Positions 19,835 to 31,836 of a DNA stretch of 64,000 bases are shown here, in pieces (position 1 is the first letter of the stretch; each line of letters opens with the position of its first letter). The notes beneath the pieces are model-generated. The model did no database searches, was not told the origin of the DNA, and worked only from the letters and a program-made list of their open reading frames with translations. The DNA comes from Enoplosus armatus (taxonomy: Eukaryota > Chordata > Actinopteri > Centrarchiformes > Enoplosidae). Position numbers and translations under genes: made by a program. The stretch is from positions 15,149,704 to 15,213,703 of the forward strand of contig NC_092188.1 in the NCBI RefSeq assembly GCF_043641665.1, written 5' to 3'.

Positions 19835-22800
19835 AGTTGAACGTTTAGTGTTGTGTTAAGATGGAGGATTAATTTATCCCATCTGGCTGTTGAGTGGAAA
19901 GCTTCGTCTTTAACTCTTCCCAGGGATTCTTGGCTTCTGCTCTGGCAGGCTTTTGGAGGCTGACTTTTGTGTGTGTGTATGTGATATCCTCTCATGCATG
20001 TCTATGTGTCTGTTTGTCTATGAATATATGGCCTTCTGTATTTGACTCAACTTAATGTGCTTTGTCACTTCTGGGTGTGGTGTCTGTGCGCGCTGTGGTA
20101 AAAGTTAGAAAAGGATGCCGTAGGTGACACAGCATTCAGTACATTTCAGTGAATGAGAGTGCGATGTACATACTTTTGCTGCTTTTAAAGTTAAATTTAT
20201 ATCATATGGTGGATGTGTTTATAGATGGATTTTAGTCTAACTATCTTTCGTTGCTCTGTCCTTTAAAGTTATACTTAAACATCTGAATATTTGTGGCTTA
20301 TTGGAGAAGTGATAACACTACTAGCACTACTACGCTAAGCTACCAGCTACAATAGGCAGACTGCACAGTACACACCTTCCACCAACCTGAGTCAGTGGTA
20401 ACACCTTAATTCTGCCATAGAGATTGCATGAAAACTAGTTAACAAGCAAGCAGAGAAGTCAAAATAGTTAAATAGTCTACTCCACTACAATTCAGAGACA
20501 ATTATTGTACTTTTTACTCCTCTACTATTTATTTATTAACAAATGTGATGTATTATTATAGGTTAAGAAAAGACTTTATTGATCCACAGGGGGAAATTAA
20601 TGAACACATGAATGCATCAATAATAATACAATAATATAATGCATATTATTCTGAGATGGACCAGTCTGCATAATGGGTACTTTTACTTTTGGCACTTTAA
20701 GTATATCTTGATGCTAATACTTTTGTACTTTTACTTAAGTAAAAGTACTTCTTCCACCACTGGCTAGAAGAAATTAAAGAAATGAAAATAGTTACCTAAA
20801 ATGAATGGATAAACTGTTAATAAATAGTTAGCCAAAAGTAAACAGTTGAAAGAATTAGCTAAAAGTAATGGATAAACATTTGAACTTATCTGATAGGGAG
20901 GTGGGAGTACAGATAACCACTGCTGTAGGAGACACAACACAACTCCATCTATTAAATGTTCAATAGATACGTTTCAGTGAATGAGATGTTGACGTACATA
21001 CATTTGCTGCTTTTAAAGTAAATGTTTTATCATGTTGTGGATGTTTTATAAATGAATCTCAATCCTTGGGGCCAACTGTTGAAGTGATAACGCTCAATAG
21101 CTGCGACAATGTGTAGCAAGGGTCTCGTTTTCAGTCAGTGGCATATTGGCCAGCAAGAAGCCATCTACTGGGAGTTTTGACAGCTGGGAAAGGTGTGTGT
21201 GTGTGTGTGTGGGGGGTGGGGGGGGGGGGGGGGGGCTACATGTTTTTCTTCCCCTCCCCCCACTTGAAGCAAGCAGTCAGTCCACTGGATAATCACACTG
21301 TTTTGGAACATGGGACTCTGGCCAAAAGCTGATTTTTTTAGTTGCCCAACTGGCGAGGAGGAAATAAGGAATTTTTGGTCCCAAACAGGAAAAGAAAGGA
21401 GAGAATAGATTTTTACTGCATTTTTGTTCTCATGGGACAGACAAATATAAATCAAAGCCATAAAAAAATTTAAGCAAAAATGTCCTTGGCTCAGTGTCAG
21501 ATCTTCCTGTGTGCTTTACTGTATGTGTGCTGTATTGTTTGCATTCTGACATGAATTGTTTGTAGTAGCAGAGAATGTGATTTAAAAGCCGTTCACTCGT
21601 TCATTTCAGTAGTTTGAGGGCATGACTACTTTATTGTGTTTTCATGTAAACAAAGTAGCTTACATAAGAGCAACATTCTTCTGCTTTCTAATAATATCCC
21701 TCTTATTATCTCTAAATCTTCTTTCCAGCCGTTGGGGCCCCTGATGATGTGTCCTCTGTCGTAGCATTAGGAGAGGCTTTAGTTGAATTATATATAGCCC
21801 AGTTGTGTATTATATTACTGGAAGTCTATGAAGAGAAACATTTGAAGAAGGTTATTAAATGTAACAGTGTGTTTTTGGAGGAGGCAGCCGCGTGATGTGT
21901 GTTGGATACAGTGGAAACAGAAGTTTCTTTGTCAGTGCGCGAGGGGGACCAGGACTGGGCTGGGCTGGACTGGGCTGGGCCAGGCTGGGCCTCACTCTTC
22001 TGCTGAGTTCTATTTCTCTGTCTCCAGGGAGTGTTTCTATAAAAACATACACACACACAAATAACCACATGGACACACACACTCACACTAAAAGAGAAGC
22101 TCGAGGTCTTGCTTTCACCTTCCATCAGTGCCATCGCCCCTCCTGTTAGTGTTACTTTAACTTAATGCTTCATGATTGGATGATCAAACCATTCTGTATC
22201 TGATTGATTTAGCAGCTAGCTGACAGCCCATCAGGGTCAGCAGTGATGGGGGTTGTCACTTGTCACAGTCCATAATGTCAGTTGTCATATCACACCGTGT
22301 CATATAGTGCGTGATTGGCAGTGAAGTGGAACGATGAAAGATAATATCTTTCTCAGGAAAGTAGTTAAAAGTGTTATATATTGATCACACGGAAACCCTG
22401 TGTTGTTCATGAGCTATCCAAAGTCAAAGGAGAGATTATGTAACATTGCCAGACATTCTTTCATGTGATTTGCTTTTTTTAAAGGCCTGAACTGGTATTC
22501 CTCGCCTGACACACAGGAGAGAAAACTCTTACTTTCATGTGTTTTGGGGTTTTATCTCTTTTTGACATTTTTCATTTTCTCTGCACATACTTTGCAAATC
22601 TCCTTGGCTTGGATGAGTGGATGGATTAATATTAAGTAGACTGCAGTGTCTTGGAACATTATGATTTTTATCTAACACTATAGTAACAGGCCTCTCAGTC
22701 TCTGAGCCAAGTCAAATAAGCAAATAGGGATATATTTCCCCCTTCAATGATACAGCCTGCTAACCAGCTTCCTGACTTTTGTGAAGGGATTTTCTCCATT

Positions 22801-25800
22801 GTTTTTGTCTGGTTTAATCTGGATCATAGCCTCCACAGCTCCTTACTCCCATTTATCTTGATACAATAAACTAACAGGGTCTTAATTTATATCTCAGATT
22901 TAGTATTTGATTAAGTATGAATTGACTACATCAGTATGTGTGTTGTATTGATCTAACTGTATAAGTGACATAAATGTAGGACTTTTCTGACTTGCTCATA
23001 TGCTGTGTTGTGTTTCAGGAGTCTGCGTTAAGTGCAGCAAGGCGGTGTATGGAGCCACCCAGGCCTGCCAAGCTATGGGCAACCTCTACCACGACAGCTG
23101 CTTCACCTGCAGCGCCTGCAGTAAGTACATACACATACACAGCACACCTTCACTAAGTCCTTTGCTCCCATTCCAACACTTTCACCTTCTCTCCTCGGTA
23201 GATTCACGCGCCAAACTCATGTCACCTCCAGACTAATAGGCTGCCACAGACCTCTGTTCTCTTGAATCTGGCCTGAGCAAAAACACACAATTATTTGGGG
23301 ATTACTGTCCTGTACTGCTGGTGTTTGGTTTCTGGGTGTGCCAGTCACTCCTACAGCCCACACAACGACACACAGAGCAAGACTTTTTTTGCTGACCTAA
23401 TTCACTCATCAGTCAATAAAATAACTTTTAGTATAGATGAACACTCATCTATCTATCTATTTATGTGCAGACCATGCTTGAGAAAGGTGGGGATTATAAG
23501 TATCCATGTGTACTTTGTGGCACTTGTAATGAAGCAATAATGGCTTGTAGCACCTTGTACTGGTTATCTACAGGGCTCCTGTACTTCAAAGACAATATCT
23601 GTTATTCGTTTGTGTTCTTTTGGCCTTGTGTAATTAAAACAAGGCAGATGCAGTTTTAACTTTTAAAGGCAACATGAGATGTGTGTTGGAACAGCTTACC
23701 ATTACATGTCCAATGATTCAATGTAACCTGTGTATTGTGTTTCAGTGGACTACTCATTCAACGCCGCACTAGTCAGGTTTTTGGTTTTACTTTGTCACTT
23801 TAGACAGTTTACCTGACAGCCAGGTGTCAGTTGAGGTTCATCACCCTGCCTACACTGTCCCATGTATGTGTGACCCGTAGTGGTGCACTTCCCTAGCTGA
23901 CGTATGACCCGGTTCTCTGCTCCAACCAATTAATATCTCTGTCCCAATTATCAGATGGTGGGTATGTGGAGTATTTGTGGCACTGCTGTGACCTCTACTC
24001 AGGCCTTTTATCCTGCAGCACCTTTGACCTTGCTGGTTACGCCCCCAAATGTATGATTAACATCTCTGTGTTTTCTTAAACCTGTGTGTTTATACGTGTG
24101 TGTGTGTGTGTGTGTGTGAGCATGGAGACACTCGGTGGCTCAGAGTGAAGCTGATGTCTGAAGCGGAGGGAAGAGGAGAGGAGTTTACAAACCACATACC
24201 TCTCATAGCTTGCTCCATGTGAGGGCATAAGGGTTATGCTCGCTGTGAGCGGCCCCAGGGAAAAGCATCTCAGCTGGGGAGGAATGCAGGCATAGGGGCC
24301 CTCTGTAGGTCTGGCTCCAGGAGGACACTGGGTGCTGTTATGTCAGCTGGGCGCAACAAAATGGGAGTACAGTGCGGGACAGGGAGACCATTCAGTGGGA
24401 ACACACCACCCACCACACAGCAGCCAGCATGCAGGGGCACACTGATACATATACATGCTGCATGTACCCACACAGTAAACAGCACGATGTCAAATAACCC
24501 AGGCTGATAATTCACTGCTTCATATTAGGCATGTCCTCTTATCTTCCTCCAGAATCTGTATGTCAAGACAACTGTTGCATAACAAGTCTTTATGACTATG
24601 AACTTCCTCCCATTCCCTCACTCCACCAGTTCCCCCAAGGTGCCTGAGAGGCAGCATAACATTCCTGGTGGCTAGCAGAGCTCAGGCTGCATGTCTGGGA
24701 TTCAGTACTTCGCTGCAGGGGGGCTTTTCCTCCAGGCTAATAATTGACTGTTTACAAACAGTTAACGGTACAACCCAATTCCAGTTGGAGATTAAGCTCA
24801 AGTTTGTAATCAGGGGAACTGGTTTACACAGTAGCCAACTCAAATATTCTGTGGAAATCACTTCCCTCTCCTTATGTGAGATTCTCTCAATTTTTCCCAG
24901 TACATTTATATGTAAAATGAAGTGCAGGTAGAAATGACTTTACAGCTACATGCGCCTTCCTGATGACCACATTAAGTGTCTTTTTGGAGGGGGATAATTT
25001 CATAACAGAACAGAAGTGCAAGGTGTGACTTTAGTTTATAGAGAACAGTGGTACACAGATTTCCTCTCAGATTCGGCTTTCATAATATAAGCCCCTTATC
25101 CCAGCCACTCGGCAGGCTTTTGAGAATACAAACAAAAGAATTGTCCTGAATCCACTGGTTTGTTAACATCTGGAGGGTAGATTGTCAGGACGTCCACGGT
25201 GCTGTTCACAGTCAGAAAAATGCATTCAGACTGCCAGAAAGACTTCCTGTAAATGCAGGAAAGTTATTCTGTGTCAATTGAACATATGTAGATATGTTTA
25301 GCAGGACAGGAAATTACTTTAGGTGAGACTGAATCTCAGAGCAAACATTCTACAAATGTGAAATTGGTATGACGTCTCACTTGAGTAATTTACGAACAGG
25401 GTTGAAGCTCGATTAGGAAGTCATGGCAGGGTCATTGTAAATTTCTTATTTTCTGAATGGGATTACGTAAGGGAATTCATAAAATGTTTTAATTAGAAGA
25501 TGGCCTTGTGTTTTGTTCCGTCCCTCAGGTATTTTACATTTTTATGAAAGAGCAATAGTCACGGTTCTTTCTGGTGCTTTTCAAATAGTCAGGCCTGACT
25601 CCTGACTTTAATTAAGCTCTTATCTTTCTGCAAAGCTCAGAGCCTTCCCTCTCTGACTCACTGGGGGAAAAAAGACAGGAATGTGAAGAAGAGGAATGGC
25701 CCATATCTCACTTTCATCCCCTTCATCCCTCCCTCCTTCCTTAAGGGACCAAGACTGTCTGTCAGTAATTACCCAAGGCCAGTTCCACACCTTGGCCTGA

Positions 25801-26803
25801 TCGAAATGACTGGTCTCCTCTTAAGTTAGTTATTGTGCCAGACCTGGGCTGCTGTGTGACCATTATTACTCTGTTAAAGTAAGATAATGTAATTATAAAT
25901 AACAGGCTCAGAGAATTTCACGTGCCATTGATATAAAAAGATGAATCACAAGGTTTCTCGCTGTGTTCGACTTGAAATTCAGGCTCATTGTCAAAGAACA
26001 CCAGAGGTTATTGCTTTCTTTGTCCCTTCCAGACAGTCAAATTATGACTTTCAATCAATTCTACTGATTTTAAGACAACAGTAGTGGCTTCTCCCATACT
26101 AGGCTAAAAAAGTAATTTTCTTCAGTTTGTAGGTTGATTGCATTGATCTATGAATATATAGGGATTAAATAAAGACCTCTATCAGGAAACATGCATTGAT
26201 GACAATATGATTTAGGGATAAAATAACCAGGCAGGAATGAGCAAATTAAATACCATATCTGACAAATCAGAGTGCTTCACCACGTGGAAGCAAAAATCAT
26301 CATAAGTAATTTGCAACATGGCCCTTAATGGCCTAATATTCCCAGAGATATTAAAGGGATTGCTACCACGAGACAAAAAGGTGGACAATATATTATTTCA
26401 CGGTAAATACTGTCATCATATTGCCTAACCCTACTATGTCCGTTATAGGGATGTGCCAAAATAACTTTTTTCAATGCTGACTTGACTTGTTGTCCATGTC
26501 CTCCTGAAATGAATCTGTGACTGCATCTCTTCTCTGTCTTAAGAATGAAACTGTGCAATTGCTAGTGGCTAAATGACTGCGCGAGACTGTCTGGATACAA
26601 GTAATCAGGTAAACAGAGCATGAGATGGAGCATGGGAGATAAAAAAGGCTCCTGTTCACCAAGGTTAACCCCTCCTCTCCCCTGCTGTCCCCTCCCTCAC
26701 CTCCCCACTCAGAAAATGTGAGGAATGTTCCCTCTTCCTGTGGGACCTGAGCAAGAATAGCTATGCGAAGTGAGCAAAGACGTTTTGGTGTGTGTGTGTG
26801 TGT

Positions 26804-26869
<66 letters not shown>

Positions 26870-28850
26870 CTATAAGAAGCCAGATCCAGACCACGGAACT
26901 ATTAAAACACACAGACAAACAGGAAACACACGCAGCATGTGGAAAGGAACAGAGAAGAAGAATAGCAGGTTGTTGGCCTGTGGTTGTCATGAAACCCCAT
27001 AGAGCAGAGTGTTTAATCTGTTGCACCTGTCTAGTAATTGGATTTGATCAGCATTTATTGCACATGTGTTTGATCCAGATGTGTTCCTTGTCCTACTGCA
27101 GCCTGCTCTGTGTCCCAGCAATATTAGACACCAGCACACCATAGATCCGTTTGTTTGATTTATCTGCCTGGGATTCAGCAGGATATAATGAATATTGCAA
27201 GAGGGTCCATTACCTTCAAATGGATGTAATTAATCACCACGGTCTTTATGCATTAGTGCTGTAACTATTTTCTGAGACCGGGCTCATGGCTTTGCAAGAT
27301 TTTCCACCATGACATTTCAGCATTCTATCATTGGATTGCCTTTACCTTTCCGTTTTGGCTTTACCTTATTACCTACATATTGTGTTTTGACAATAAGAAA
27401 ATGTTGGCAGTTTTTGAGAGCCCTGCTGTATATTGCTCGAGTAAAATGATCTAAATTGACTTTTCTGTCTGTCTATTTCTGCAGGTCGAAGGCTGCGAGG
27501 GAAGGCGTTCTACTATGTTGGAGGGAAGGTTTTCTGTGAAGAGGACTTTCTGGTGAGCGGTCAATACACAATCAATATTTAGTATGCCTCAAGTGAGGTA
27601 TGTGGTCTTGCAACCTTTGTAGTGACTTCAAAAATGCTTTAGACTGAGATAACACACTGTACCTTTCTCCCACTGAGCAGCATTCACTTTCACCCAGTCC
27701 ACATCTCCATTTTCTCAAGGTTTACAAATCTCTCTGAACAAGGGGTCACCACTTTTTCCTTAAATCATCATTCATCAGATGTACCATACATGCTTAAATG
27801 CAACCTCTAATCTGTCAGCCTTCAATTTAAATACAAAATATCGGTTGGAGACTTTGACCTTGTGGCCCAGTTTTTATCATCCAGTGCAGCCGATTCATAT
27901 CAGTTTTCTCCCTTGGGTGGACTGGAAGGAGGTCAGTAATTGGAGAAGCTGCTTTGCTATGGTTTATAGGGTGGAGGGCGGGCAGGCCGTTCACACCAGT
28001 GCAGAATGACTGCGTGTACTTTGCAAAAATGGAACAGTACGCATAATCATAGAATGCATTTTGTGTGTTAACGTGTTTTTTTGGGTTAGGGGTAGGGTAA
28101 GGGTTGCTGCAAGTATTTTCCCAACTCAACCTTTCACACTGTCAGTAACTCTGTGCATGTTTACCCACGGAGCCCTCTCTGTATAAAACCTCATCTAATT
28201 GCCTTTCCACCAAAAGCTCTTAGTTGCTCATTAAATATCAACTAATTTATGCTGAATTAAATTTGCTCTGGCTCTGCTCCCTCTATGTGCTGTTAATTAC
28301 GTCTGCTCCTCTGCCAGGCCTCCTCACTGACACTACTCACACAGAATAACACATAATAAAGCTGAGCTGACTGATTCAAACACTGGATCAGTTAAATGCC
28401 AATCTCAAAGAAAGAAAGTGATTTTAAGTATTTAGCACAACTACACATGCTAAACCTTAGAGGCTACTTTGGATTATGCTTGGGAGACATTGTGGAGTTG
28501 CTTAGCGCTCAGTCTGAAACAGAGTCAGAGATTTCAGTCATCCATTAAATAACCAAATTCCAATGACATCATTGTCGTCTTTTCTCCGTCTGTTGAAGTA
28601 CTCCGGTTTCCAGCAGTCTGCAGACAAGTGCAACGCATGTGGACATCTGATCATGGACATGGTGAGTGTCTGTTATTTCTCCTCAATTGTGTGTACTGTT
28701 GTGTGTTTTGTCTGCATTTGTGTGTGTGGGTCATAGCCAGGTGATCTCATCAGAAAGCAGTTACTTCATCCTAAATGAGCTTTCTGCGGGCACATCTGGA
28801 TTAAGACTCGGGAGTAAGCATTGGCTCTGCATGTGCATCTCTCTCTTTCT

Positions 28851-28885
<35 letters not shown>

Positions 28886-31776
28886 TCAGGGGTAAAAAGA
28901 AAACACACACAAAGCATATGATCAAGTCAGGAAGTGTTGCAGCATATGAAGGATTTTTCTAGACATGAGTCTACACATGTTCTCCATTCAGCACACAGAG
29001 ATAGAGGAGATGCTTCAAATGTGCTGCCTTATCTTCACATCCGCACATTTAACATGCTGTGTCTCACAGCAGAAATCTGTTGAGACTGTATTTTGTATGT
29101 AATGTGCATGTTTCTGTAAGTACAACATGTCCTCTGTCTTAAATTTGCCAGAGAAGAGAAGTATGTTTATTTAATTGCTGTGTTATTCTTTTAGCTTTAT
29201 TTAATAGGTGTGATTACTAGTTACATTGTTTTGATTGTTATATAAGTAGTTATATTAGTGTCTGAGTGGGCTTGTTCTTAGCTTTGTCCTATTCTCAGCT
29301 ACTGTTACGACCCACTAAACCCACAGGGATCATTAAAAAATCGTCTAATATAAAGGCAAAGATTTTTTAAGAACAATGACAATTTTAATAGATACAAATA
29401 ATTGGGAAATATGAAATAGCAGTAGCAGAATGAAAGTAGTATTGATGTCCTGATTTTCTTCACTAATTTCTCTCTTTATAGATCCTGCAGGCCCTCGGGA
29501 AGTCGTACCACCCCGGCTGTTTCCGCTGTGTCATCTGTAATGAGAGCCTTGACGGAGTGCCCTTCACCGTGGACACTGAAAATAAGATCTACTGTCTCAA
29601 AGACTACCACAGGTGAGCGTCACTTGTTACACAGTATTTCAAAGGAACACGAGTGCATGACCTGGATTTATCTGTGTTAAATTAGTTGAGCGTGACAATG
29701 GAAAAAAAATGTCTAGGTGTCATATTCCAAGTTAAATGACAGCACAGCCCTTCAACTTTGCCTTGTTACTGCTGGATGTGTTGGAGAAGGGCCGACTGAA
29801 TTTCTCTCTGCCACGTGTGGCGGACACATGAGAAGTGTAGTCAGGGATGAAAGGAGAAGGAGGGTCCAGTCAGAGGTGTGAAAAGTGGTGTGTGGCCATG
29901 GCTCTTCTTGTCCAAACTCAATAGTAACACGCCCTGTAAGGACAGAACAGACCCTCTAATGTTTAAGTTAAAACTCAAGCTTGTGTGTGTGAGAGAAAAA
30001 TTGATAGAGCATTAGAAGTTATCAACAGTAGCACCTGTAGTGCCTCAACCTCAACAGTTACAGCCTTTCCTCTCCCTGCTAGGACAGCATGTACAGCCAC
30101 AGCCAGGCACATGGCCGATCACTGTCTGGCAGCTCTCACATGTTCTCGACGCTGATTAAATCAGACAAACCTTTTTGTGTATACACTATGTGTTTGACTT
30201 TTAGCCACAGTCATGCCCATCCACACTGAGAGGCCCTTTGTTATTCCCTCAGACATCCAGGTGCCAGCCATGTGTGTGGAAATAATGAATTCATTTTGCT
30301 TTTTGTTTTTCTACTCCTTTTTGGATCTGGGGAATCACGTGCGTGAGGGAAAGCCAGCACATCTGCAAACCTGGCGTCTCCTTAGTCGGATCAGGATCTT
30401 GAATCTAGTCAGAGTCAGGAGGGAAAGAGGGGGAACTCAGCTGGTTTAAAGGTTGGGGGAGGGATATCAAGTATGAACTGTGACCTCTATAGTCTTTGGA
30501 TAGAGTGAATTTGAATTCGGGTCATTAATGTACTGAATTCAGTTCACAAATTTGAGTGCAGTTCAAACCGATCTATGAAAACCTGTTTCTCTTTGCATCT
30601 CTTTCTCCCAGGGTCCTGGCGCCTAAATGTGCAGCCTGTAACCAGCCCATCCTGCCCTCAGAGGTAAGCTAACACTCTCACCTCTAACACAAAGATTAAA
30701 TATTATCATATATTGTCTCTCCATAGTATCATATTTGACAAAATTGGCAAATTTGACAAAATTCTCATATCATGATACAGTATGTGTTAGTTAAAAGTAG
30801 TTTTTCTAATATTTTTTGGGGGCATGTCATGTCTTTATTAACAAGCTGATAGTAGAGAGATGATGGGAAAGATGGGGAATGACATGCAACAAAGGGCCCA
30901 AGCCGGACTCAAACTGTGGGCGTTGTGGTTCATGGTCAGCACCTTAACCGCTAGCACAGGGCACCCCTGTGTTACTTAAAAACAATGTTGACAGTTTTAA
31001 TTTCAGTGCATTTTATCCAGCCACAGATTCCTTACTTTTCAGTTTACAAGTGGCTGTGATAACTTCAAATATTAAGTGACATACCAGTATAGCCTTTACA
31101 CTCAGTGGTTGCTATTGACTAAGGCATAGATTGTATGTTTGGGAGATGAATGCCAGGTTTGCAATATGTAACTGAAATTAACCTAGATGCACATAACAAT
31201 ATGATCATAAATTCATGGATTTTTAACTTGACTCTGGAGAATGGTTATGGTGAACTTGAAAAAAACAGATGTGGGCAACTATGTCCCTGGTGGCATATCA
31301 GTGTAGTGTTTTAGGATCAAGCGTTGTCAAAGCCCCTGAGACAAGTTTCATTGTAGAGGGAGTGCAACGTGAAATCCAGCATGGTGTGAATAATTAGCTT
31401 CATTACATCTAGAAGTTGTTCAACTTTACCTGTGGACCTTCAACCAGCAGGAGCCCAGCAGATTATAAATCCTTATCTCTTCATGTTTACTCAGTTACGA
31501 CCCAAACACAGAACTTAGCTGTGCAAGTAGCAGATAGTTCAATATAGCCATATTTCCCACTAGACCATGGGTCAAAACAATGTGAGGCCTAATGTCTCTG
31601 GGCTTTGATTTGATGTTTTGTTAAGAGCGGATGGACAGTAGGGAGAAGTATGATTCACACACTGGCAGGATGTGCTGGCAAATGCAAAGAAATGTCCAAA
31701 ATTAGCGTTGACTTTGCTGGAATGCCCCCTGCCCTCCCCTTTGAGTAAGCAGTGAGGCCGGTATTTAGAGGAGAGG

Positions 31777-31836
<60 letters not shown>

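Larger units (their letters stand above)
17223..23018 (+). other. limd1 intron 1 (5.8 kb)
   Basis: No further gene is supported. It contains a perfect hairpin at 18033-18068, CA runs at 18523-18566 and 19790-19832, a diverged local duplication (20130-20345 against 20970-21110), an inverted MITE-like copy ending at 20762, a GT plus poly-G tract at 21193-21235 and a short GGGCT minisatellite at 21953-21992. Confidence 0.7.
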
